Below, piece by piece: positions 7,504-17,336 of a stretch of 64,000 bases of DNA. The notes under the pieces are model-generated. The model was not told where the DNA came from. It searched no databases and was given only the letters and a program-made list of their open reading frames with translations. The translations under genes were made by a program, and so were the position numbers. This DNA is from JAICWP01 sp035252015 (GTDB taxonomy: Bacteria; Acidobacteriota; Terriglobia; Terriglobales; Acidobacteriaceae). The number at the start of each line of letters is the position of its first letter. Within the stretch, counting starts at the first letter, position 1. Where the stretch lies: assembly GCA_035252015.1 (NCBI GenBank), contig DATFDP010000120.1, forward strand, positions 1 to 64,000. Direction: 5' to 3'.

Positions 7504-8820
7504 TCAGGAGCGCTCCCGCGTGTGGTCAGCCGAGGCGCCGCGAGCGGCGCCGGCATAGTGATGGCTCTTCTCCTGCAGGTTGAAAAGCTTGCGGATGAGC
7601 TCGACGACGGTGGTGGCCTCGGGCTCGCGGGCGGCGGTTTTGAGGGCGCTAATGGGCGTGTGCATGATCTTGTTGATGATGCCGCGGGTAAGGGCATCGA
7701 CCGCCAGTTCCTGCTCCGGGGTGAGCGGACCCAGGCGGCCGCGCACGCGCTCAATTTCCGCCTGGCGGATCGTCTCCAGATGATCGTGCAGAGAAACGAT
7801 AGTGGGCACCACGTCGAGCGTCTTGAGCCGGGCCTGGAAGCGCTCCACTTCGGCCTCGACGATTGCCTCGGCTCGCTCCGCCTCCTTGCGCCGGTCGGCC
7901 ACGTGTGAGCTGACCGCCGCCTGCAGGTCGTCAACGTCGTAGAGGAAGATGCCGTCCACCTTGTTGACCTCCGGGTCCACGTCGCGGGGGACGGCAATGT
8001 CAATGAAGAACATGGGCCGATTCTTGCGCCGGGCCATGAACAGCTCGGCGTGCTCACGGCGGAAGATGGCGAAGGGTGCGCCGGTCGAGGTAATGACGAT
8101 GTCGGCGCGGCCGGCGGTCTCGTAGAGCTGCTCAAAGAGCATGGCCTGGCCGCCGAATTTTTTGGCCAGCTGCTGGGCGCGCTCGTAGGTGCGGTTGGCG
8201 ACGAAGATGGTGCCCGCGCCGTGGGCCATCAGATGCCGGGCGGCGAGCTCGCTCATCTTCCCCGCGCCCACCACATAGACCGCGCGGCCCTGCAGCGAAC
8301 CGAAGATTTTCTTGGCCAGCTCGACGGCCACCGAGGCCACGGAGACGGCGGAGGAGCCAACCTGGGTTTCGCTGCGCACCTTTTTGGCCACGGCGAAAGA
8401 GCGGGAGACCAAGGCGTCGAGCTGGCTGTGCAGGGCGCCCACCGCGCGGCCCATGGCATAGGCTTCTTTCAGCTGTCCGAGAATCTGCGGCTCGCCCACC
8501 ACCATGGAATCGAGGCTGGCGGCCACGCGGAAGAGGTGGCGGATGGCCTCGCGCTCGCGGTACTCGTAAAGGGAATAGGCGTAGCGCCCGGGGTCCACCT
8601 GGAAGTAGTCGCGCAGGAAGGCACGCAGGTCGGCGCTTTCGTCGCAGTTGGCCAATAACTCCACCCGGTTGCAGGTGGAGAGAATCATAGCTTCCTCCAC
8701 GCCAGGGTAGTCGGCCAGGCGGCGCATAGCTTCGGGCAGACGGGATTCGGGAATGGCCAGCTGCTCGCGCACGTCCAGGGGCGCGGTGGTGTGGTTGACG
8801 CCGATGAGGACGAAGTTCAT
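7504..8820 (-). CDS. hemA: Glutamyl-tRNA reductase
   Basis: The 438 aa protein reduces glutamyl-tRNA to glutamate-1-semialdehyde, the first committed step of the C5 heme pathway. It starts MNFVLIGVNHTTAPLDVREQ and has the catalytic Cys50 in MILSTCNRVELL, the NADPH-binding AVYVVGAGKMSELAARHL, and the C-terminal dimerisation helices. The ATG at 8820 overlaps the hemX stop by 4 nt. The frame is open up to 8970, but that is inside hemX and off-family. No hemL is seen in the window. Confidence 0.95.
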   Translation of the reverse strand: MNFVLIGVNHTTAPLDVREQLAIPESRLPEAMRRLADYPGVEEAMILSTCNRVELLANCDESADLRAFLRDYFQVDPGRYAYSLYEYREREAIRHLFRVAASLDSMVVGEPQILGQLKEAYAMGRAVGALHSQLDALVSRSFAVAKKVRSETQVGSSAVSVASVAVELAKKIFGSLQGRAVYVVGAGKMSELAARHLMAHGAGTIFVANRTYERAQQLAKKFGGQAMLFEQLYETAGRADIVITSTGAPFAIFRREHAELFMARRKNRPMFFIDIAVPRDVDPEVNKVDGIFLYDVDDLQAAVSSHVADRRKEAERAEAIVEAEVERFQARLKTLDVVPTIVSLHDHLETIRQAEIERVRGRLGPLTPEQELAVDALTRGIINKIMHTPISALKTAAREPEATTVVELIRKLFNLQEKSHHYAGAARGASADHTRERS

Positions 8821-9632
8821 GGCGAAACGAAGCGATGCACGCCGCTGAAGAAATTGGCCGCCCAGGCCACCACAGCCGCGAGAAATGCGAAGGTGGCAAG
8901 ATAAGCAGCACGCCGCCCCCGCCAGCCCGAGTTCCAGCGGGTGTAGAGCATAAGTACGTAAACCGCCCACATCAGGACCGAGAGCAGCACCTTGGGGTCG
9001 CGGAAATAAACCGCCCCGAACTTGGCCTGGGCCACAACCGACCCGGCCACCAGGCCGAGGGTCATGAAGGGAAAGCCGAGGAGCAGAGAGCGGTAGCCGA
9101 TCTGGTCAATCACCTCGAGCGGTGGCAGCTTGCCCAGGATGCCTCCGGGGCGCTTGGATTTGAGGGCGCGCTCGCCCAGCAGATACAGGAGGCTCGCGCC
9201 GAAGCTGAGCACCAGCGCGGCGTAGCCGGTGAAGATCATGACGATGTGGGCGATGATCCAGCCGTTGCGCACCAGCGGCGTTGACAAAACAATTTTCTGC
9301 CCCCCCATAGCAGAGACGAAAGTCAGAAGAAAGACCAGCGGAAAGACGAACACTCCGGGCGTGGTGGTCTGGTAGCGCCAGTAGACCAGCATGAATCCGA
9401 CCATGACCACGAAGGCGAGCAGCGATTCCGAATTGTGAATGGAGGCGAGAAGCAGCGTGCGCTCGGCGGCGAAGGCTTCCGTCAGCGAAACAAAGTGGAA
9501 GACCATGGCCAGGCCAGCGGCGTGCAGGGCGATGCGGCCCAGAAGGTCGCTGCGCCGCACCAGGATGAGCAGGGCGTAGATGAGGCCGATGCCGTAAAGC
9601 ACCACCGCGACTCGCAGCCAGAAAAGGGGCAT
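8817..9632 (-). CDS. HemX/CcsA-type cytochrome c assembly membrane protein
   Basis: The 271 aa protein has about eight hydrophobic segments and the character of the CcsA/HemX/CcmC superfamily (VRNGWIIAHIVMIFTGYAAL, SFGASLLYLLGERALKSK). Members handle heme for cytochrome c maturation or influence HemA level, as reported for Bacillus HemX. It is the first gene before hemA, as in Bacillus and many Acidobacteria, which favours the HemX type. The WxWD tryptophan-rich motif of true CcsA is not evident; a conserved His (IAHIV) is. Start is the ATG at 9632. A promoter with CRP-like sites is seen upstream. Confidence 0.8.
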   Translation of the reverse strand: MPLFWLRVAVVLYGIGLIYALLILVRRSDLLGRIALHAAGLAMVFHFVSLTEAFAAERTLLLASIHNSESLLAFVVMVGFMLVYWRYQTTTPGVFVFPLVFLLTFVSAMGGQKIVLSTPLVRNGWIIAHIVMIFTGYAALVLSFGASLLYLLGERALKSKRPGGILGKLPPLEVIDQIGYRSLLLGFPFMTLGLVAGSVVAQAKFGAVYFRDPKVLLSVLMWAVYVLMLYTRWNSGWRGRRAAYLATFAFLAAVVAWAANFFSGVHRFVSP

Positions 9633-9689
9633 GGATTGAGCTTATCCGCCCGCCCACACCTAAGCCGGACGGAGACTTCGGTTCTGCTG

Positions 9690-9757
9690 ATTATATAGGG
9701 TGCCGGAAGGCCGGCGGGCAGCGAGGGAGGTCACAGGGCGCTGTGACGGAGGTCACA
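9690..9757 (-). promoter_or_regulatory. Promoter of the hemX-hemACD operon with CRP-type sites
   Basis: On the minus strand a perfect TATAAT (9695-9690) has no recognisable -35 at 17 bp (CCCGCC), as is common for activator-dependent promoters. Upstream is the perfect dyad TGTGAC-N4-GTCACA (9757-9742), a TGTGA-N6-TCACA CRP-type consensus. The half-site word TGTGACCTCC occurs again 22 bp further down (9735-9726), i.e. two helical turns. A second dyad TCACAG-N4-CTGTGA (9731-9746) overlaps. If transcription starts about 9683, the sites are centred near -44 and -66. The regulator is inferred to be CRP/FNR family. Confidence 0.55.
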
Positions 9758-9766
9758 AAACCAGTG

Positions 9767-9793
9767 GTCAGTTGTCAGTTGTCAGTTGTCAGT
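9767..9793. repeat. Heptanucleotide tandem repeat GTCAGTT x3.9
   Basis: GTCAGTT is repeated at 9767, 9774 and 9781, followed by GTCAGT at 9788. It lies between hemX and the next gene and is followed by looser variants (GTCAGGAGTCAGCG). It is one of several word-like repeats in the spacers of this window. Confidence 0.9.
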
Positions 9794-9913
9794 GAAGGCG
9801 TCAGGAGTCAGCGAAGGCAGAACCCACTGCCACCCAGGGCGCAAAGTGAAACCATGTATGCAGGGCGCCCTCGCCCGTGCGGTGACCGCCGGGTCGCCAT
9901 GGTGGACGTGCCT

Positions 9914-10279
9914 TTATTCCACTCCCAGACCGGCGAGTAGTTCCGTGACATTGGCGGCATCCACGGGCAGGCGGCGGCTGGAGGAACGCAGGTTCTCGAT
10001 TTCATCGAGAGCCTGGAAGAGGCGCATTTTGGCGGCGGCGTACTGCTCGGAGTCGGTGAGCGGGCGGCCGTGCTGGGCGGCCCAGACGGCGAGGGCCTCG
10101 CGGCGCACGAAGATGCTCACTGCGAACATGGTCTTGCGATCGGGGGTGATGTCGAAAATGTACTCCGTGGCCGGGGCCTCAGGCGCGTCGGCGAGAGCCT
10201 CGCGCTTGCCCACGAAGTAGTACTGGTACACGTAGCCGGTCTGCCCGGTATAAGTTTTCATGCGGCGGATGGTCATCAC
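9914..10279 (-). CDS. Conserved-looking hypothetical protein
   Basis: The 121 aa product is not recognised. It starts MMTIRRMKTYTGQTGYVYQY, has an acidic middle (PEAPATEYIFDITPDRKTMF) and a C-terminal helical part rich in Arg and Glu (RLFQALDEIENLRSSSRRLP). There is no signal peptide or membrane segment, so it is likely cytoplasmic. A second in-frame ATG at 10261 could be the start. It is divergent from the next small gene, and the downstream side is a repeat-rich spacer. Protein-like composition and codon use support a real gene; the function is unknown. Confidence 0.65.
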   Translation of the reverse strand: MMTIRRMKTYTGQTGYVYQYYFVGKREALADAPEAPATEYIFDITPDRKTMFAVSIFVRREALAVWAAQHGRPLTDSEQYAAAKMRLFQALDEIENLRSSSRRLPVDAANVTELLAGLGVE

Positions 10280-10361
10280 GCGCCTGCTTTTCTGCCGCTA
10301 ACGGGCAGATCGGCCGCCCGTCGAAAGCAGCAGGGGGTATTGTCGCAAAAAGGAGGCCTCC

Positions 10362-10703
10362 ATGGAGAAGCTGGCAAGCATGAACCTCGAAGAGCGCCTG
10401 CTGCGGCTGGAGAAGCAAGCACGGTGGTGGCGGGCTGGTGCGCTCCTGCTGGTGGTAAGTCTGGGCGTGTTCCTGACCGCGGCCTTTGCCGGGCAGAACG
10501 AATTTGACCGCGGCTTCATTCTGCCCCACCCTCCCGAGGGCGTGCGGGCGCGCGCCTTCGTGCTCACGGACGAGAGCGGCAAAGTGCAGGGCGAGTGGAC
10601 GAGCGAGGGCGGGCAGCCGGTGCTCAAGTTCTACGGTCCCAATGGAAAGGTGCTGTGGCTGGCCCCGCCACGGACCGCTCTGAAGCCGGCGGAAGCGAAA
10701 TAA
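10362..10703 (+). CDS. Small membrane-anchored or secreted hypothetical protein
   Basis: The 113 aa product has a short charged helix (LEERLLRLEKQARWW), one hydrophobic segment (GALLLVVSLGVFLTAAFAG, about residues 25-43) and an outside part of about 70 aa. That part contains RAFVLTDESGKVQGEW, PVLKFYGPNGKVLW and similar short beta-like repeats (V-L-x-D/G-x-x-G-K-V). The ATG at 10362 has AGGAGG just upstream. The coiled-coil-TM-beta layout occurs in small envelope proteins of Acidobacteria, but I do not recognise a named family. It stands alone between two repeat-bearing spacers. Confidence 0.7.
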   Translation: MEKLASMNLEERLLRLEKQARWWRAGALLLVVSLGVFLTAAFAGQNEFDRGFILPHPPEGVRARAFVLTDESGKVQGEWTSEGGQPVLKFYGPNGKVLWLAPPRTALKPAEAK

Positions 10704-10735
10704 ATGACGATGGAAGAATGAGCAATGGAAAGACC

Positions 10736-10763
10736 AGCCGTCAGCACTCAGCCGTCAGCACTC
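10736..10763. repeat. Perfect 14-bp tandem duplication
   Basis: AGCCGTCAGCACTC occurs twice head to tail (10736-10749 and 10750-10763). The same word style reappears at 10864-10885 (CTGACAGCTGAGCGCTGAGTGC) in reverse sense, with further near-repeats (TCAATCGTCAATCG) up to 10925. The spacer 10704-10927 has no gene. Confidence 0.9.
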
Positions 10764-10927
10764 CGCCAATCACGTTCGTAGATGGTAGTGGCAGGAGCTG
10801 AGAAGGGCCAGCGGGGTGGTTCACTCTTCCTCACACCTCTAAAGATCAGTAGCACGGACTGAATGCTGACAGCTGAGCGCTGAGTGCCGTCTTTCAATCG
10901 TCAATCGAAAATCTTCAATCGTCGATC

Positions 10928-11920
10928 TCAATATCCCGGCGCCGCCTCCCTGAGCCGCTGGGCGGCGGTCTCCGAGCTCAGGGGGCTGAAGTACACCTCT
11001 TTGAAGGTGTAGGAGCGGGCGCGCCCGGAGATGACCGGCAGGATCTCGATGTGCCAGTGGTAGTCCTCGTCAATCGTCTTCCAGTAGCCCAGCACTTCGG
11101 AGCGGTGGGTGCTGTTGGGCGAGGTGTGCAGCACCAGGTGAAAGTCCTCGGTAATGGAGCGGATGCGGATGAGGACGCGGCGGAGCAGGGCGGCGAGGTC
11201 GACGAGCACCCCGGCCCGGCTCAGGGCCAGGCGCTCGAAAGAGGATTCGTGGCTGCGCGGCAGAAGCCAGGTTTCATAGGGCACGCGCGGAGCGAAGGGG
11301 CAGAGCGCGGTGTAGTCGCCCCGCATTTCGATGACGCGTACCGCCTGGCGCTCCTCCTGGGCCAGGATGTCGCAGAAAACGCAGCGCTCCTTCTGCACGA
11401 AGTAGTCGCGCCCCGCCCTGAGCTCGTAGAGCACGCGCCGGGGGACGAAGGTGGTGGCGGTAAGCTGGGAGGTAGGGTGCTCGAACTCCTGCCCCGAGGC
11501 CCCGCCGTGGTCCTTGAAGATGCTGACGTACTTGAAGCGGCGGTCGCGTTTGAGGTCGTGGATCCTCTGCCCGGCGAGCAGCAGGAATTTTTCGATCTCG
11601 GCGTCGCTCGCGTTCCACAGCTGGCGGTCGTGGCGGATGTTTTCGACCAGCACCTCATGCGCCCCCACCGAACGCATGCGGTCGTAGATGCCGTCGCCGC
11701 GGCGCTGCGGGTCGCCCTCGATGTGGTACATGGGAGAAGGGTGGACAACGGCACGCGCCGACCAGGGGCCGCCGTCAATGCTGGCCATCGAGGAGACGAC
11801 CTGGGGCGGGCTACCGGCCTCGGGGCAGAAGCGGCAGGCGGCTTGCTCCCGCCGCGCCGCTTCGGGCGCGTCGCCGGTCATCACCCAGGAGCGCGTAATC
11901 GGGTCCTTGCGCAGTTCCAT
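10928..11920 (-). CDS. GalT-like nucleotidyltransferase of the HIT superfamily with altered active site
   Basis: The 330 aa protein looks like galactose-1-phosphate uridylyltransferase: RKDPITRSWVM at the start, two CxxC zinc-type pairs (CRFC 29-32, CVFC 180-183), and the late HWHIEILP (288-295) of the actinobacterial/acidobacterial GalT branch. GalT exchanges UMP between UDP-glucose and galactose-1-phosphate via a uridylylated His, the second His of HPHxQ. Here the site reads EHPTSQ (147-152), with Thr in place of that His. Loss of classical activity, a shifted nucleophile or a different substrate are all possible. No other gal genes are nearby. Family: likely; activity: uncertain. Confidence 0.72.
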   Translation of the reverse strand: MELRKDPITRSWVMTGDAPEAARREQAACRFCPEAGSPPQVVSSMASIDGGPWSARAVVHPSPMYHIEGDPQRRGDGIYDRMRSVGAHEVLVENIRHDRQLWNASDAEIEKFLLLAGQRIHDLKRDRRFKYVSIFKDHGGASGQEFEHPTSQLTATTFVPRRVLYELRAGRDYFVQKERCVFCDILAQEERQAVRVIEMRGDYTALCPFAPRVPYETWLLPRSHESSFERLALSRAGVLVDLAALLRRVLIRIRSITEDFHLVLHTSPNSTHRSEVLGYWKTIDEDYHWHIEILPVISGRARSYTFKEVYFSPLSSETAAQRLREAAPGY

Positions 11921-11968
11921 CTGCTTTAGAAAACACCTTAGGGCGGCAAGGAGTCAATGGTGCGGCCC

Positions 11969-12033
11969 TTTTCACCGCCGAGACGCCGCGTATGCGGAGC
12001 TTTTCACCGCAGAGGACAGGAAGGAGACAGAGG
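11969..12033. repeat. Degenerate repeat of TTTTCACCGC(A/C)GAG type
   Basis: TTTTCACCGC starts at 11969 and again at 12001 (32-bp period). The first is followed by CGAGACGCCGCG, the second by AGAGGACAGGAAGGAGACAGAGG. The same purine-rich ACCGCAGAGG words occur at 27631-27659. It lies in the spacer between galT-like and mutS. Confidence 0.7.
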
Positions 12034-12191
12034 AAAGGTCTGGTTCCTGGCTTTTGGCTTTTAGAGGTGAGCAGGATAGCGATGCGTTGAATAGGATTCA
12101 GCCAAGAGCCCAGGGCTAAGGACTTCCTTTTCCACAGACTTTGGCGCGGCACGAAGGTGTGGAACGGCACCACGCTGAGCTTGTAGCACGC

Positions 12192-12197
12192 TATAAT
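12192..12197 (+). promoter_or_regulatory. Candidate -10 box of mutS
   Basis: TATAAT ends 17 nt before the mutS ATG, giving a 5' leader of about 10 nt without a Shine-Dalgarno sequence. No clear -35 is seen. Confidence 0.4.
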
Positions 12198-12214
12198 CCG
12201 CCCAGATTCTCCCC

Positions 12215-14836
<2,622 letters not shown>

Positions 14837-14941
14837 TAGTTGGTAGCTGGGGTTGGTAGTTCGCCCGGGGCTGGAAGCTGGTAGCCAGAAGCTCGCAGCT
14901 CGCTGCGGGTGCCTTGCTCCGGCCGTTTGAGTTTCAGCATC

Positions 14942-16057
14942 GTGTCAGGAACCCGCACCGTCGACATCCGTGCCCAGGCCGGGCAGCTGCTGGTCATGGG
15001 CTTCGCCGCCGCCGAGCCCACCGCGCAACTGCGCCAGATGCTTCAGCGCCTCCAGCCGGGCGGCGTGGTGCTGTTCGCGCGCAACCTCAAAACCCCGCGG
15101 CAGACCTGGGAGCTTCTGCGTGAGTGCCGCCGCCAGCTGCGGGTGCCGCCCTTCCTGGCGGTGGACATGGAAGGGGGAACGGTCGACCGCTTCCGCCAAT
15201 TGTTGGGACCCTCGCCCGCTGCCGCCGAGGTGTTCGCGAGCGGCGACCGCCGTCTCTTCCGCCGCCACGGGCGCGTGATCGGCACGGCGGCGAAGAGCTT
15301 GGGCTTCAATGTGGACTTTGCCCCTGTGCTCGACCTGGCGTTCCCCGCCTCGCGTTCCGCCTTAGGCACCCGCGCCGTCTCCACTGATCCGAGCGAGGTG
15401 ATACTCTACGCCCGCGAATTCCTCGCCGGTCTCGGCGACGCAGGTCTTCTCGGCTGCGGCAAGCACTTCCCCGGCTTGGGCGAGGGTTCGCTCGACAGCC
15501 ACCGCCGCCTGCCCGTGATCGAGAAGCCGTGGAAGAAACTGTGGGCCGAGGACCTGGTTCCCTACCGCCGACTGCGTTCGCGGCTGCCGATGATAATGGT
15601 CTGCCACGCCGCTTACCCGGCGGTGACCCGCGAGCAGACTCCGGCCTCTTTATCTCAGAAATGGATCACGGAGGTACTGCGGCGAAAGCTCGGCTACCGC
15701 GGCCTGGTGCTCTCGGACGACCTGGACATGGGCGCGGTTCTGGCCGCTGCGACTATCGAGCTGGCGGCGGTCGCAACCCTGCGCGCCGGAGCGGACATGT
15801 ACCTCGTATGCCAGAAAGAGGAAAACGTGGAGCTGGCTTACGAGGCCGTGGTGCACGTGGGCGAGCGCGACCGCAGCTTCGCCCGGCGCCTGGCTGCCGC
15901 TAGCCGCCGCGTTCTCGCCTCCAAGAGGCGGGCGCGCGCGCTGCAGCGCCCGTCGCCTCCGCCGCGCCCGGCGCTGATCGAGCGCCTCACGCGCGAGCTG
16001 TGGGAATTGGGCGAGCAGGTGCGCCTCGAGACCTTCGCCGCCGGGGAGCGGGCGTGA
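14942..16057 (+). CDS. nagZ: Beta-N-acetylhexosaminidase, GH3 family (NagZ-like)
   Basis: The 371 aa enzyme likely removes GlcNAc from anhydro-muropeptides in the cytoplasm. GH3 landmarks are FLAVDMEGGTVDRFR, the KHFPGLGEGSLDSHRRLP motif with the acid/base His-Asp dyad, and the nucleophile Asp in LSDDLDMGA. No signal peptide is seen, in line with a cytoplasmic NagZ. GTG at 14942 is chosen because the upstream in-frame GTG (14909) lies in repeat-like DNA; neither has a good ribosome binding site. The stop overlaps anmK by 4 nt (GTGA), and AnmK acts on the sugar released by NagZ. Confidence 0.9.
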   Translation: MSGTRTVDIRAQAGQLLVMGFAAAEPTAQLRQMLQRLQPGGVVLFARNLKTPRQTWELLRECRRQLRVPPFLAVDMEGGTVDRFRQLLGPSPAAAEVFASGDRRLFRRHGRVIGTAAKSLGFNVDFAPVLDLAFPASRSALGTRAVSTDPSEVILYAREFLAGLGDAGLLGCGKHFPGLGEGSLDSHRRLPVIEKPWKKLWAEDLVPYRRLRSRLPMIMVCHAAYPAVTREQTPASLSQKWITEVLRRKLGYRGLVLSDDLDMGAVLAAATIELAAVATLRAGADMYLVCQKEENVELAYEAVVHVGERDRSFARRLAAASRRVLASKRRARALQRPSPPPRPALIERLTRELWELGEQVRLETFAAGERA

Positions 16058-17184
16058 TCGTCGCCGGGGTGATGAGCGGTACCTCGGCCGACGGCATCAA
16101 CGTGGCCCTGGCCGAGCTGGCGGGTGAGCGCCCCCGGCTCAAGCTCCTCGGGCACCGGGAATTCCCTTTTCCGGCCGCGGTGCGGCGGGCGATTCTCGCC
16201 GCCATGAACGCGGAGCGGGCACGGGTGGCCGATCTCGCCCGCCTGAATTTCCTGCTCGGCCACCTCTACGCCGGCGCGGTACTCGCGGCCGCGCGCAAGT
16301 TCCAGGTAAAAGTAGAACTCATCGGCTGCCACGGCCAGACTCTCTACCACCAGGGAGAGCCGCAGGCCTTTCTCGGCCGCCGGCTGGCGGTGACCTGGCA
16401 GACGGGCGAGGGGGCGATAATTGCGGCGCGGGTGGGCGCGCCCGTGGTCTCTGACTTCCGTCCCGCCGACATGGCGGCGGGCGGTAAGGGAGCGCCGCTG
16501 GTTCCCTTTCTCGACTACCTGCTCTGCCGTCATGAGCGCGTGGGCCGCATTGTGCAGAATATCGGAGGGATCGCCAACCTGACCGCTATCCCGGCAGGGG
16601 CACGGCCGGAGCAGGTGGTGGCCTTCGATACCGGCCCGGGCAACATGGTGATAGACGCGGTGACGGACCGCCTCTACGGCCGCGCTTACGACAGCGGCGG
16701 GCGCATCGCCGCCCGCGGCCGGGCGTTGGATGATGTGATGAATGAAATCATGGACCAGCCCTTTTTCCGCCGCCGGCCGCCCAAAACCGCAGGGCGGGAG
16801 GAGTTCGGGCGCGAGTTCGTGGGCGCGTTGCTCACGCGCTGTCGGCGCGCCCGCCCAGAAGATGTGGTGGCCACAGCCACGGCGCTGACCGCGCACTCGA
16901 TCGCTGATGCCATCCGGCGATTTGTGCGCGGCAACTACGCCGAGATGATCGTCTCAGGCGGCGGGGCAAAAAACCCCACGCTGCTGCGCATGCTGGGCGA
17001 GGCGGTGGTGCCGCCCGGCTTGAAACTGCGCCGCTCGGATGAGTTTGGCCTGCCATCCCAGGCGAAGGAGGCGGTGGCCTTTGCGGTACTCGCCTACCAG
17101 ACCTGGCGCCAGCGGCCGGGCAATATCCCTTCGGCGACGGGCGCCTCGCGGCCTGCTATTCTGGGAAAAATCTCCCACCCATAA
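16054..17184 (+). CDS. anmK: Anhydro-N-acetylmuramic acid kinase
   Basis: The 376 aa kinase opens and phosphorylates anhydro-MurNAc to MurNAc-6-phosphate, a step in cell-wall recycling. The ATP-binding start VAGVMSGTSADGINVAL, the substrate motif GCHGQTLYH, and FDTGPGNMVID are diagnostic. The GTG at 16054 inside the nagZ stop (GTGA) fits the family start; an upstream in-frame start at 16000 would add 18 residues of nagZ-coding DNA. The next gene encodes a solute-binding lipoprotein 147 nt away. Confidence 0.95.
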   Translation: MIVAGVMSGTSADGINVALAELAGERPRLKLLGHREFPFPAAVRRAILAAMNAERARVADLARLNFLLGHLYAGAVLAAARKFQVKVELIGCHGQTLYHQGEPQAFLGRRLAVTWQTGEGAIIAARVGAPVVSDFRPADMAAGGKGAPLVPFLDYLLCRHERVGRIVQNIGGIANLTAIPAGARPEQVVAFDTGPGNMVIDAVTDRLYGRAYDSGGRIAARGRALDDVMNEIMDQPFFRRRPPKTAGREEFGREFVGALLTRCRRARPEDVVATATALTAHSIADAIRRFVRGNYAEMIVSGGGAKNPTLLRMLGEAVVPPGLKLRRSDEFGLPSQAKEAVAFAVLAYQTWRQRPGNIPSATGASRPAILGKISHP

Positions 17185-17281
17185 TGAAAACGCCCGCTAT
17201 TCTTAACGCCCACCTTCTGGCGGCGGGACGCCTCCAGGACAGCCGGCCAGTCACCCCATCGCGCCAAACCCGGGCGCGCCG

Positions 17282-17336
17282 GGGACCCCGGCGAGACGCC
17301 GGCGCGACGCTCGGCTCCCGCTCGCTCAGGATGACA
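17282..17336. repeat. GC-rich dispersed repeat ending CTCAGGATGACA
   Basis: The stretch holds CCGGCG-AGA-CGCCGG (a small hairpin) and ends with CTCGCTCAGGATGACA. A near copy of the end, CTCTCTCAGGATGACA, is at 18891-18906, and a GTCATCC... relative is at 62551. It overlaps the likely start codon of the next gene. Confidence 0.65.

Noticed and set aside
12161..12184. Sigma-54 promoter before mutS (GGCAC ... TTGT)
   Set aside because: Spacing between the GG and TTG elements is too long for -24/-12.
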